A stretch of DNA of 64,000 nucleotides from contig NC_134547.1 of assembly GCF_050624435.1 (NCBI RefSeq), forward strand, positions 27,177,374 to 27,241,373, written 5' to 3'. This document shows, one piece after another, positions 36,445 to 48,610 of the stretch; position 1 is the stretch's first letter, and the number at the start of each line of letters is the position of its first letter. This DNA is from Tenrec ecaudatus (Eukaryota > Chordata > Mammalia > Afrosoricida > Tenrecidae). Made by a program: the position numbers and the translations under genes. The notes under the pieces were generated by a model. The model saw only the letters and a list, made by a program, of their open reading frames with translations. It was not told the DNA's origin and searched no databases.

Positions 36445-37138
36445 TGGGGTTTTTTAATCACTTTATTAGGGGCTCTTACATCTCTTTTATAACAATCCAT
36501 ACATCAGTGGAGTCAAGCATATTTGTACATATGTTGCCATCATCATTTTCAAAACATTTTCTTTCTACTTGAGCCCTTGATATCAGCTCCTTTTTTCCCT
36601 CCCTCACCCACCCTCCCACCCTCAAGACTCTTGATAAATTATTATCGTTTTCCTATCTTACACCATCTTCTGTCTCCCTTCACCCACATTGCTGTTGTTT
36701 GTCCCCCTCAGGGTGTGGGGGTTATGTCTACATCATCATTGTAATCAATTCTCTGTTTCTCCCCCTTCTCCCCCTACATTCCCCCTAAGTGGCCTACGCT
36801 GATAGTATTGCTACTCCCATTACTGTTCCTGATGTGTTTATCTGTCCTGGATCCCGTGTGACAAGAGCTCTTATCTGTACCATCTGGTCTAGCTAGATTT
36901 GTAAGCTAGAACTGGGATTTGTAAAGTAGAAGTGGGGTCATGATAGGTGGGTGGGGTGGGGTGCGGGAAGCACTAAAGAACTAAAGAAATGTGTGTCTCG
37001 TTGGTGCTGTACTGCACTCTGGCTGACTTGTCCCTCCTGTGAGGGATGTCCAATTGTCTACAGATGGGCTTTGAGTCTCCATCCGACTCCCTTCATTCAC
37101 ATCATATGATGGTTTGGGGTCTCCTGATGTCTGATACT
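36445..37138 (-). mobile_element. Antisense L1 3' UTR
   Basis: It begins TTTTTTAATCACTTTATTAG (reversed tail), has the reversed polypurine tract at 36595-36620, and is cut at about 37138 by an LTR-like element. Confidence 0.7.
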
Positions 37139-37757
37139 GTTAGATTCCTCAGGTGGAAATACCTGGGTCATTGGCTTCCCATGAGAATGAATTCACACCG
37201 AAGCCTGGTTTGTGATCCAAGTGAATTTTTATAAAGAAGTGTAAAGGTGAAACTGAGGTACAGGGAGGAAGACAGACATAACTGACAGGACAAGGAAAGC
37301 AGAAACAGAAATAGCTTTAATAGGTGGGGCAGTAGGGCGGCTCCTGCGGCTCCCTGCCGAGGTTTCGTGACCTAGGCGGACAGGTCAGGGAAGTCCCATT
37401 CAGCAGCTGGGGGCGAGGGTTTTTACAGGGGTAGTGAGGAATGTATGGCAATTAGCATATGGGGTCTGGAGACCTGGAGAATTGCTTGTCATCTCCTTGC
37501 AATTCTGACTTTTCAGGGCCCTCCACTGGGAGGCGTGGTTGACAGTACTGGTTGACTCCATTGACTCAATTAAGCTCACCTGGCCTAGATTGAGGTCCTC
37601 CCAAGAGTACTGGCTTCGTCTCAACTGCCTGAATTTATTCATGCCATCCAGCCTGGAGCAGCTTCCCACAGTCTGTAAGGGTGGAGGGAGGCCTTGGCAG
37701 GTAGAGGTAGAGGTTTCTGCCTCTAGCTCCCTAACACTTTCTGATCCCATCTACACC
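37139..37757 (-). repeat. Solo LTR-like element, antisense
   Basis: The 620-bp stretch begins TGTTAGATTCCTCAGGTGG, which on the reverse strand is an LTR-type CA end. It breaks L1 3' UTR text, and the L1 motif TGATCACACAGGCTGG reappears at 37760. No internal viral genes accompany it. Target-site duplication not clear. Confidence 0.5.
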
Positions 37758-37774
37758 TTGTGATCACACAGGCT

Positions 37775-38480
37775 GGGCAACAATTTTATTAAAGCATAGA
37801 TAGAATCATTTCCAAAGAAAGTATGTGAGTCCTTCTGGCATGGTGAAAAGGATACCTTAAGCATAGATAAAATATGCTTTGCTCCCGGAATGTAGTGGGG
37901 GCCCCTTTCACAAATTAAGAAGGGTCATTCATTGTCTAGGGGAAGACTCCTAGTTTCTAAAAGACAGTTTTAAAGGGGAGGAGTTTGCCACTCCACAGAT
38001 GTACAATTAGCTTTCTAATTAGTTATTTAGACCACCCTTGAGGCTCTTTAAATTGCAATCTCAGCTTTTGTCTCTGGATCAGTGTGCTGTCAGATTTATC
38101 TCCAGCAGCACTGCTGTGTGAGGACATTCATTAGGGCCTAGCTTCAAGGTTGACCTGTTTACTAACCTGTTCTCACAAGGTCTTCTGTTAATTCCCATAT
38201 TGCAGGCAGAAAATGCCTCTTCTGTCCCTGTCAATTTGGTCAGTGCAAAAAACAGATGGATCTTTGAGAATGGCAGGGGGTGCCTGGAAACTTATCCAGG
38301 TGGTGACTCCAATTGCAGCTACTGTCCCAGAAATGGTTTTATTGCTTGAGTAGATTAATATCTCTTCTAGTATCTGATAGCAGCTACTAATTGGGCAAAT
38401 GTGTTTTTCTCAATTCCAGTTTTAAAGGAGCAGCACAAGCAGTTTGCCTTTAGCTGTTGTGGCAGTTAGATGTTATGTCA
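37775..38480. other. Unassigned, possibly old retroviral sequence
   Basis: No open frame of note. Some antisense text near 38200-38450 may be an old endogenous retrovirus, but I cannot support that. Confidence 0.2.
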
Positions 38481-38499
38481 ACGTGACCCTGTGGGAAAC

Positions 38500-40086
38500 T
38501 GTAGCACTAGTCCCACCTATCAAACAGGTTACAGCCTGATGACTCCTCCTAGGGGATATGAACTTTCAAATAAGAAAGACAATGAGAGCAGCAAGAGGAG
38601 ATAAGCAGCACCTGAGAGGGGATTGAGGGGCAGCTGGGAGGAGGAGGATGACCAAGCAGCACACACTGCAGAGAACAGCGCAAAAGAGTTACTGAAAGGG
38701 ATAGCACTTCCAGACCACAGGATTGTCACCATAAAGATAGGTAGACACAAATAGACTACAACGAGAGAGCAGAAACACCAGCCAATTAGAACCGCTTAGG
38801 GCATCTCCTCGGCCGCCTGAGGGGAGATTCCCGGGTCTTTGAATTGGGAAGCTAGCTGAGGGGGTGGGGGGTACGTGCCAGTGGGGTGTGATGGAGCAAA
38901 AGGATCATAATTCGAAGTGACCAGACTGGGACCAGGGAAAATAAAAATATAAATTTCTTTGGCTTCCTGCCAAGACCAGAAGACTGCCAGTGGAGATCCC
39001 CCATCTAGGACTCACTCCTAGTAGTGGGTACTTCACAGCTTACTGAGCCTCACAGGGCTGAGAACAGGGCAGCTGAAAGCAGGTGTTAAGTGATTAACAC
39101 CAAGAGCTCCAGCCCCCTCCTGAGGTACCACTCAGCACAACCCCTGATCTGAAGACACCCCAAAGGCCTGGTACCTTAAATAATTGGGCCACTCTGAGGA
39201 TTTATTTTCATATTACTTGTTACACATACCTGGATTGCATACACCTGACTCATTGACTAAGTATTTGCATCACAAAACAAGAAGCTGGAGCAGGTTTGGC
39301 AGGCAGAACAGGTTTTACAAGCCCAGGCAAGGAATTTATATAAGGGAGTTTATATATATCATTTGTATGATATATTACTTTACGTTTTTTCCTTCCGATC
39401 TCATTGGTTTATTTCCTAGACCCCTAACACCCCATCTACCTACTAGTTCGCACCCACAACAGAGACTAAGCTCTGTGTGAAGCTTAGTGTCCGGACAAAC
39501 ATACATTAACAGCTCTCCTGCATCTTATGCTAGTATGATTTTTCCTATTACTATTATTAAAACTTTCATCTCTTACCCCTTTTCTTTCATTTTCCTTTCT
39601 TTAGTCTAAATATCCAAAGTTTTACTTCATAACATCATTAACCTGTCTTTTAGTTTCACTGTACTGATCATCAAAATTTTTCTTACATTTTCAGACTCAT
39701 AAAACCAAAGACTAATACTACTATCACTATATTTAAAATTGTTTTTGCTCTCAAATACTAGTACCCATTGATCCATCGTTGCAAATGAGGCATTTCAGGG
39801 CCAAATACCCCTTCCTTTAACCTACTATATAACACTACCTGATCCTCCACCCTCTTTTTTAACCTACTGCTTCTTTCACTCTCCCAACACTCATAACATT
39901 TCCTCCCCAAATTTCATATGACTCCCTTAACACATAAATTAGCAACCTCCCTCAGACACTTAATACAAACTATCCATTAGCCCTCTACTGCACCACTTAA
40001 TAGAGTTAACCAGTTCCAAATAACATCGCCTACATAACACTCCCAATAGACTCCAAGATGACAAGGAAACAACAGAAGATATTAGT

Positions 40087-40117
<31 letters not shown>

Positions 40118-40362
40118 ACACACACAAAACAAGAGAAACAGAAACAAATAACCAAATAGCAATCAGACTTAAATGTAATACCTGAAACTGTACAAGTTAT
40201 GGATTTCCCAGAAAAAGAATGTAAAGAATGATGTTTGTGCTCATGCAACAGCTGAAAGAAGTCTGAAAGGAAAAATCAAACAATAGAAAAGCTATAACCT
40301 CATTAGAGAAACAAACAGAAACCCAAAAATCAAACACTACAATAAATAGCAGAATTACAAAG
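38500..40362 (+). repeat. L1 5' UTR and start of ORF1 (first part)
   Basis: The GC-rich leader at 38560-39180 includes ACCATAAAGATAGGTAGACA, related to CATCATAAAGATAAGTAGGC at 42500 in another L1 leader. An AT-rich part and A-rich ORF1-like sequence from 40040 follow. A hAT element interrupts it at 40363. Confidence 0.5.
40088..40128 (+). repeat. (CA)n microsatellite
   Basis: About 40 bases of alternating CA with one T interruption, inside the L1 leader. Confidence 0.95.
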
Positions 40363-41099
40363 CAGGGGTGTCAAACTCAATTAAAAAGCGGGCCATTTGG
40401 TGCAACAGGCAAGATTCACATGGGCCACATCACATTTACAAATTTTGTTCAATTTCTATTTTGAAGTGAGGATTCAGGAATATGGATAGGATAATTAAAA
40501 TACTATAATAGCTTTTATTTAAATATTTATTTTATTTAATGTATTTATAAAACTAAAATTATTGTTTTACCCTTAACTTGACAGTGCTTTCCTTCTACTA
40601 GTTTTCACTACGTCTTATGTTGTGACCGGAAAATATAACAAGGTAACTAATAAAAAACACCAAGATTTGGGCAGCTGACAAACGTGATGCACAATTGTAA
40701 TGGCTTCCCTCTAAAAATGTTCACTAGCACTGCTGCTACGTATGATCATAACAGCACAACCCAGAGTGCTATTTTTCACCTTTTCACTATTGGGATCTCT
40801 TTACATTATGTGACACTGAGAGTGGCAGACAGATCGCTTCCAATCATCACTGGAACTAGGTCAGTGCATTTATACACATCCACAGGCCCCCCCCAAAAGC
40901 ACGGGGCCACATGTATACTCATCTTCAGATAAAGGGTTAACGAGGGAATTGTGTGTACGGTATTGCCTCGATCTCCCCTAAGTGCTATTTTCTTCATAAC
41001 AATTTTTTTCTATTTTCATTTTATTTCAGAGCATCGCAGGCCACAAAAAAAGCTCCTCAGGGGCTACATGCGGCCGACAGGGCCAGTTTGACACCCCTG
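40363..41099. mobile_element. Non-autonomous hAT element
   Basis: The terminal inverted repeat CAGGGGTGTCAAACT is perfect over 15 bp at both ends (right end AGTTTGACACCCCTG). The 8-bp flanks TTACAAAG (40355-40362) and CTATAAAG (41100-41107) match at six positions, as expected for a decayed hAT duplication. At 737 bp with no transposase-like frame, it depended on an autonomous partner. It splits an L1 whose ORF1 text continues at 41100. Confidence 0.85.
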
Positions 41100-42334
41100 C
41101 TATAAAGGAAAAGCGGGAGGCTGTAAAAAAAATAGAGATACAGAATTGAAGAGATAGAAACCCAAATTAGTGAACTGAAAGACAAATCTATAGATTCCAA
41201 TCAAAAGGAAGGACAAATAACCAAAAAATGCAAAAGAGACTGAGAAAAGCTTGATAATAATGTGGGACACCATTAAGAGGAACAACCTGCATCTTGTAGG
41301 AATTCCAGAAGAGGAAGAAACAAACAAAGTTACATCCACACAGAGAATAGTCCAAGAGCGCCAGCCAAAGAACTTTGCTCAATGTCTAAAAGAGAAAAAG
41401 ACGATTGTTTAGGAAGCCAAAAGAACCCCAGCCAGGAGATATTCTAAAAGGCAAACTCCACGGCATATTGTAGTCAAGATGTCGAACATCAGAACGGAAA
41501 CAAAAAACAATCTAAAAGCACCTAGAGAAAAAGATCAATTACACACAAAGGTTCAGCAACTAAATATGGTGGTATAATACAATTATTTCAAGACAAGAAA
41601 AGCCAAAAGCAAGACCACCATTACAAAAAATACTCAATGAAGTACTGTGGCCAAAAAAACCAACAGCAACAACACACAAACCTGAAACCAACATTCAAGA
41701 CAATTCCTCACAAAAACCAGCACACACAGAACAACACCCAGAGCAAGGGAACGACACAGGAAGAACAAAGAAACTGAACACAATACACATCCAAACACAC
41801 AACACACGCATATATAAACCAAAATGGTGGAAACAAATACACATACATGTCAATAATTTCACTGAATGTTAATGTACTAAATACACCAGTACAGAGACAG
41901 AGAGAAGCTGAATGGATAAGAAAGCAAGCCCCATCAATATGCTGCCTACAAGAAAAACACCTCACAAACAGAGGCTTGAAGACATTAAAAATCAGAGGTA
42001 GAACAAAAGCATACCAAGCAAACAGCAACAAAACTCAGCAGGGGTAACAATATTAATCTCCAAGAAGATAAACTTCAAGGTAAACAACATAACGAGAAAA
42101 GATTGAATACTACATAATGATAAAGGGAAAAATAGCTCAGAAAACCATAACTATAATAGTCATCTATGCACTCAATGAAACACCTTTGAAATACATCAGA
42201 TCCTCATAGAATTGAAAAAGGACCAAGACACATCGACAGTAAGAACAGAAGACTTCAATACACCACTCTCAAAGAAAAAAAATGTCAAGAAAAAAGGCAA
42301 TGAAGACCAAAAAAAGTTTAATAACACAATCAAT
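41100..42334 (+). repeat. L1 ORF1 to early ORF2 (second part)
   Basis: A-rich sequence with L1 ORF1 traces (41270-41560), an inter-ORF part, and the ORF2 beginning at about 41850 (SLNVNVLNTPVQRQREAEWI, then RKQAPSICCLQE), the endonuclease N-terminus. Stops and shifts follow, and it ends near 42334. Confidence 0.65.
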
Positions 42335-42349
42335 AAAAACTATCTTGGA

Positions 42350-42379
42350 TGTATGAGCCCCTAATAAAATGTTTTTTAA
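42350..42379 (+). mobile_element. 30-bp L1 3'-end insertion with 15-bp duplication
   Basis: Only TGTATGAGCCCCTAATAAAA and a short tail are inserted. AAAAACTATCTTGGA occurs at 42335-42349 and again, perfectly, at 42380-42394. This is the footprint of target-primed reverse transcription that stopped after about 22 bases of UTR. Confidence 0.8.
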
Positions 42380-42394
42380 AAAAACTATCTTGGA

Positions 42395-42548
42395 GGGAAG
42401 ATGGTGACTGAGTAACACATACCAGAGGGACTCCACAGAAATCAACCCAGGAGAGCTACTAAGAGGGAAATTCAACACTGCTGGGTCGCAGGAGGCGCAT
42501 CATAAAGATAAGTAGGCACAGATCCACAAGGTTTGAAGGGACTGGCGG
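42395..42548 (+). repeat. L1 5' leader start, joined to a 3' UTR
   Basis: GGGAAGATGGTGACTGAGTA to ACAAGGTTTGAAGGG looks like the first 150 bases of an L1 5' UTR. At about 42549 the text changes to 3' UTR, so the coding part is missing. Confidence 0.5.
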
Positions 42549-43520
42549 GCCCTCAAAGTTTAGTATTAAGGTAGTAGATAGACATTGGGCCTCCATTCAA
42601 GTACTGCCTCAATGCAACACTGTGTTCTATTAAACTGGCATTCCATGATGCTCACCTTCCCAACACAATCGATGAAGACAAATGAGTGCATAAGCAAATG
42701 TGGTGAAGAAAACTGATGGTGGCAAAAGATATAGTGTCTAAGGTCTTAAAGACTCAAGGTAAACAAGCGACCATCTAGCTGAGGAGCAACAAAGCCCACA
42801 TGGTAGAAGCACACCAGCCTGTGGGATTATGAGGTGTCAAAGGGATGAGGTAGGAGCCATCAAAGAACAAAAAATATTATCATTGTGAACGAGGGGGGTG
42901 CAGATTAGGGAACCAAGAGAGACTCATCTGCAGACAACTGGACATCCCCTTACAGAAGGGTTGGGGGGTGGGGCGAGACAGCCAATCAGGATGCATTGTA
43001 GCAACAATGAAACTTACAACTTTCTTCTAGTTCTTTAATGCTTCCTTCCCCACCACTATCATGATCCCAATTCTAATTTACAAATCTGGCTAGATGAGAG
43101 GATGTACACTGGTACAGATAGAAACTGGAAAAACAGGGAATCTGGGACAGATGATCCCTTCAGGACCAGTGGTGAGAGTGGGGATACCAGGAGGGTGGAA
43201 GGAGTGGGGGGGAGGGGAAACCAATTACAAGGATGTACATATAACCTCCTCCCTGGGGAATGGACAACAGAAAAGTTGGTGGAGGGCGATGTTGGACAGT
43301 GCAAGATATTACAAAATAATACATTGCCAAGGGTTAATGAGAGAGAGGGCAGCGACGGGTGGGGGGGGGGAATGAGGAGCTGATGCCAAGGGCTTAAGTG
43401 GAGAGCAAATGTTTTGAGAATGATGTGGGCAACGAATGTACAAATGTGCTTGACACAATTGATGTGCTATGGATTGTGATAAGAGTTGTATGAGCCCCCA
43501 ATAAAATGATTTAAAAAATA
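42549..43520 (+). mobile_element. L1 3' UTR, single-block type
   Basis: From GTTTAGTATTAAGGTAGTAG through one 245-bp block (42600-42860) and a G-rich tract at 43358-43372 to AATAAAATG at 43500. Related to the copies at 5680 and 20690. Confidence 0.75.
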
Positions 43521-45148
43521 AAGATTTATTTGAACATAAAAAATAGATATAACTGATGGCATATATTCAATCTTGTTTTGTTAGGTGCCACCCAGTCAGT
43601 TCAGACTCGGTGACCCTATCGACAACATAAGGAAACAGTGCTTGTTTCTTGTGTCATCCTTACACACGTTTTCTCTTTGAGCCTATGATTTCAGTCATGT
43701 CAATCCATCTTTTTTGCTGTGCCTTTTCTGTAACAAGCATTCTTTCAGGGACTGGTCTCTCCTGAAAACCTGTCCAATGTCCAACATCTTGCCATCCTTG
43801 TATCTAAGGAGCATTCCGGCTGTACTTCTTCCAAGACAGATTTGTTGTTGTTTTTTGGCAGTCCAATTACTTCCAATATTTTTCACAAGCACCATAATTC
43901 AAATACATCGATTCTACATTGATCTTCCTTAATCAATGTCCAATTTTTACATGTGAATGAGATGATTAAAAATGCCATGGCCCCCAAAAGACTGGACTGG
44001 AAAACGCTCCTAAGGGCCAGCAAACGATCCCTGAACTAACTACAAGCTTTTCTCTTGTGAACTGTTTTGTTCTGTTCTTTGTCAGTGGTTTGTTTTTGTT
44101 GTTTTGTTGCCTGGTTGTATACTGTTGCTTTGTTTTCCTCTGTCTTGTTTTCGTGCATGTTAGTGTCTCCACAGGTCTGTCTGAATAGGACAGGCTGGAT
44201 GAACTATCTGGAGGAAAAACAACGGGACCGACAGTTCCGGGGGGACTTGGGGTGGGGGGGTAGAGGGGTATAAGGAAGTGGTGTTAACAAACCCAGGGAC
44301 AAGGGAAAATCATGGGACCCCAAATGGTAGAGAAGGGGGAGTGGCAGGCCTGGTGGGAAATGATCAAGGGTAAGGTTGCTTAGAGAAGAGGTATACTCTA
44401 GCCCAGGTGGCGATGAAGCATGGTAGTAGGGCAGGAGGAAGGTCAAGGGAGATGGAGGAAAGAGCTAGGAGTCAAAGGGCATTCATGGAGGTCTAGACAA
44501 AGACAGGTACATGCAAATATATATAGGAGGATGGGGAAATAGATCTATGTGTCTATATTTATAGGTCAAGTATTAAGGTGGCGGAAGGACCTTGGGCCTC
44601 TACTCAAACACTCCCTCAATGTATGAATACCTTCTTTTATTAAATTGGAACTCTATGATGCTCACTCTCCCAACACAACGGCTGGAGCCAAAGTGGGTGA
44701 ACAAGTAAATGTGGTGAAGAAAGCGGATGGTGCCCGGCTATCAAAAGAGATAGTGACTGGGGTCTTAAAGGCTTGAAGATAAACAAGCAGCCATCTAGCT
44801 CAGAAGAAACAAAGTCCACATGGAAGAACACACCAGCCTGTGTGATAGAGTGGTCCCAAAGGGATCAGTTACCAGGCATCAAAGAACAAAAAATCATATC
44901 ATTGATTGCACACCTCCATGATAGGATCGCTGAAGACAAATGGGTGCATAAGCAAATGTGGTGAAGAAAGCTGATGGTGCCCGGCTATCAAAAGACATAG
45001 TGTCTGGGGTCTTAAAGGCTTGAAGGTGAACAAGCGGCCATCTAGCTCAGAAGCAAATAAGCCCACATGGAAGAAGCACATCGGCCAGTGCAATCCCGAG
45101 GTGCCCAAGGGACCAGGTATAAGGCACCATGCAATAAAAAAACAAAGA

Positions 45149-45218
45149 TATAAGTGTGTGTATGTATGTGTATATATGTGTATATGTATATATGTATGTA
45201 TATATGTATATATATATC
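45149..45218 (+). repeat. (TG/TATG)n microsatellite in L1 3' UTR
   Basis: Alternating GT and TATG units. Equivalent arrays sit at the same UTR position at 46025-46085 and 47737-47788, and as TA/CA at 33345-33372 and 63028-63050. Confidence 0.9.
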
Positions 45219-45721
45219 ATAATAAATGAAGGGGGAAGTGCAGAGTGGAGACCCAAGGCCCAAGTGTCGACCAATGGAGATCCCCTCATAGAGGGGTTTA
45301 GGAGAGGAGATGGGTTAATTAGGGTGTGAGGTAGTATCGATGAAGAACACAGCTTTCCCCCAGATCCTGGATGCTTCCTCCCCCCAACTACCATGATCCG
45401 AATTCTACCTTGCAGTGCTGGATAGGACAGAGGCTGTACACGGGTACATATGAGGGTTGGAGGTACAGGGAATCCAGGGTGGATGATACCTTCAGGACCA
45501 AGGGTGTGAGGGACGATGCTGGGAGAGTGGAGGGTGAGTGGGTTGGAAAGGGGAACTGATTACAAGGATCCACATGTGACCTCTTCCCTGGGAGAGGGAC
45601 AGCAGAGAAGGGGGGAAGGGAGACTCCGGATAGGGCAAGATATGACAAAATAACAAGGTATAAATTACCAAGGGCATACGAGGGAGGGGGGAAATTGGGA
45701 GGGAGGGGGGTGGAAAAAGGA

Positions 45722-45985
45722 GGACCTGATGCAAGGGGCTTAAGTGGAGAGCAAATGCCTTGAGAATGATTGGGGCAGGGAATGTATGGATGTGCTTTAT
45801 ACAATTGATGTATGTATATGTATGGATTGTGGTAAGAGTTGCTTGAGTCCCTAATAAAATGTAAAAGAAGAAAAGAGAAAAAAATGATTAGGGCAAAGAC
45901 TGTACAGATGTGCTTTATACAATTGATGTATGTATATGTATGAACTGTGAAAAGAATTGTATCAGCCCCAATAAATTGTTAAAAT
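45722..45985 (+). repeat. L1 duplicated terminus (copy 2)
   Basis: A first end with AATAAAATG near 45852, a linker (AAAAGAAGAAAAGAGAAAAA), then a second terminus with AATAAATTG near 45970. Matches 29893-30163 almost base for base. Confidence 0.8.
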
Positions 45986-47547
45986 AAAAAAAATTTTTTA
46001 AAAAAAAGCAAAAAAAAAAAGATGTAAGTGTGTGTATGTATGTGTATATATGTGTATATGTATGTGTATATATGTATATACATGCCATATTAAATGAAGG
46101 GGGAAGTGCAGAGTGGAGACCCAAGGCCCAAGTGTCGGCCAATGGAGATCCCCTCATAGAGGGGTTTAGGCGAGGAGATGGGTTAATTAGGGTGTGAGGT
46201 AGTACCGATGAAGAACACAGCTTTCCCCCAGATCCTGGATGCTTCCTCACCCCAACTACCATGATCCGAATTCTACCTTGCAGGCCTGGATAGGACAGAG
46301 GCTGTACACTGGTACATATGAGGGCTGGAGGCACAGGGAATCCAGGGTGGATGATACCTTCAGGACCAAGGGTGTGAGGGACGATGCTGGGAGAGTGGAG
46401 GGTGAGTGGGTTGGAAAGGGGGAAGTGATTACAAGGATCCACATGTGACCTCTTCCCTGGGAGAGGGACAGCAGAGAAGGGGGTAAGGGAGACTCCTGAT
46501 GGGGCAAGATATGACAACATAACGATGTATAAATTACCAAGGGCACATGAGGGAGGGGAGAAAGGGGAGGGAGTGGGGAAAAAAAAAGAGGACCTGATGC
46601 AAGGGGCTTAAGTGGAGAGCAAATGCCTTGAGAATGATTGGGGCAGGGAATGTATGGATGTGCTTTATACAATTGATGTATGTATATGTATGGATGGTGA
46701 TAAGAGTTGTATGAGTCCCTAATAAAATGTAAAAAAAGAAAAAAAAATGCCACGGCATGGTCAGGCGCAACTTGGTACTCAAAATATTCAGTTACCCAAA
46801 TACATGTCTTCTGATCTCTTTGAATGCTGCATCCATGAGCATTGATTGTGGATCCAATCAAGACAAAATCCTTGACAACTTCAACCTTTTCTCCATTTAT
46901 CATGCTGTTACCTACTGGTCCAGTTGTATTTTGGTTTACCTTATAGAGTAGTAACCCATACTGAAGGCTGCAATCCTTGACCTTCATCAGCAAGTGCTTC
47001 CATTTCTCTTCATTTTCAGCAAGCAAGGTTGTGTCATCCGCATATTGCAGTTTGTTAATATGCCTTCCTCCAATTCTGGTGTCACATTCTTCATATAATC
47101 GAGCTAATCATACAGATTGAGTAAGTATGGTAAGACAATATAAACCTGACTAACACCTTTCATGATTTTAAACTATGCAGTATTCCCATGTTTGATAAAT
47201 TACAGAATGGAGACATAGGTACATAGGTAGAAATTTTCAATTTCTGTATCACTAGCTTGAATGGTTGGTATGTAAATTTGAATAATCACAATTGTTTGGA
47301 TTTCCTTATATGAGGATAGATTTTGCATCACAGACAGCATTATACTCTAGATCTTGAAATGTCCTTTTTGACAATGCATGAAACACTATTCCTCTTGAAT
47401 CTATCATTCTCAGCAAGCTACATTTAGATTCAGAATGGCCAATGCTAGTCCATTTTGGTTCACTAACACCACGAATATCTATTTCTGTCTTCCATTTCAT
47501 TTTTTACAACTCTCAATTTTCCTAAATCCCTACATTCTAAGTTCCAT

Positions 47548-48610
47548 TACTGTATATACTCAAGTATATTACCTGAATATCTGCCGAAGCACCTAATTTT
47601 ACCACAAAAATTACATTAAAATGTGCTGAAAAACGTGGCTTACCCACATGGAAGAAGCACACCGGCCAGTGCGATCACGAGGTGCCAAGGGACCAGGTAT
47701 AAGGCATCATGCAAAAAAAAACAAACAACGATATAAGTGTGTGTATGTATGTGTATATATGTGTATATGTATATGTATATATATACCATATTAAATGAAG
47801 GGGGAAGTGCAGAGTGGAGACCCAAGGCCCAAGTGTCGGCCAATGGAGATCCCCTCATAGAGGCGTTTAGGAGAGGAGATGGGTTAATTAGGGTGTGAGG
47901 TAGTACCGATGAAGAACACAGCTTTCCCCCAGATCCTGGATGCTTCCCCCCCCCCTCCCAACTACCATGATCCAAATTCTAACTTGCAGGCCTGGATAGG
48001 ACAGAGGCTGTACACTGGTACATATGAGGGCTGGAGGTACAGGGAATCCAGGGTGGATGATACCTTCAGGACCAAGGGTGTGAGGCACGATGCTGGGAGA
48101 GTGGAGGGTGAGTGGGTTGGAAAGGGGGAAGTGATTACAAGGATCCACATGTGACCTCTTCCCTGGGAGAGGGACAGCAGAGAAGGGGGGAAGGGAGACT
48201 CCGGATAGGGCAAGATATGACAACATAACGATGTATAAATTACCAAGGGCACATGAGGGAGGGGAGCAAGGGGAGGGAGGGGGCAAAAAAAAGAGGACCT
48301 GATGCAAGGGGCTTAAGTGGAGAGCAAATGCCTTGAGAATGATTGGGGCAGGGAATGTATGGATGTGCTTTATACAATTGATGTATGTATATGTATGGAT
48401 GGTGATAAGAGTTGTATGAGTCCCTAATAAAATGTAAAAAAAGAAAAGAGGAGAAAAAATGATTAGGGCAAAGACTGTACAGATGTGCTTTATACAATTG
48501 ATTTATGTATATGTATGAACTGTGATAAGAATTGTATGAGCCCCTAATAAATTGTTAAAATTAAAAACCAAAAAACAAAAAACGTGGCTTACACTCAAGC
48601 ATATATGGTA
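47548..48610. mobile_element. Short palindromic DNA element split by an L1
   Basis: The left end TACTGTATATACTCAAGTAT and the reverse complement of the right end (TACCATATATGCTTGAGTGT) match at about 15 of 21 positions, all differences being transitions. Without the L1 it is about 114 bp. Its internal text (GCACCTAATTTTACCACAAA) is of a kind I have seen as a common miniature element in mammals. It sits within the antisense RTE. Confidence 0.6.
47644..48577 (+). mobile_element. Young-looking L1 3' UTR insertion with perfect duplication
   Basis: AAAAACGTGGCTTAC is present at 47629-47643 and 48578-48592 without a mismatch. The insertion starts inside the 245-bp block (CCACATGGAAGAAGCACACC) and includes the microsatellite, polypurine tract (48250-48283) and a double terminus (48294-48560). 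So the double terminus moved as a unit. Confidence 0.88.

Larger units (their letters stand above)
43981..46742 (+). mobile_element. L1 3' UTR insertion with a repeated downstream half
   Basis: Flanked by AAAAATGCCATGG (43968-43980) and AAAAATGCCACGG (46743-46755), one mismatch. Inside are the splice-acceptor-like tract (44060-44176), the double 245-bp block (44625-45130), a microsatellite, polypurine tract and double terminus (45722-45985). A second copy of the part from microsatellite to tail then follows (46021-46740). Either a second L1 landed in the poly(A) or the source RNA ran through two tandem ends. Confidence 0.75.

Noticed and set aside
40088..40128. Direct repeats suggesting a CRISPR-like or satellite array
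   Set aside because: Simple CA dinucleotide repeat. There are no spacers, and the sequence is mammalian.
46256..47026. 256-codon reverse-strand frame, the longest in the window
   Set aside because: It is a chance fusion of RTE reverse-transcriptase remnant with antisense L1 3' UTR across an insertion boundary.
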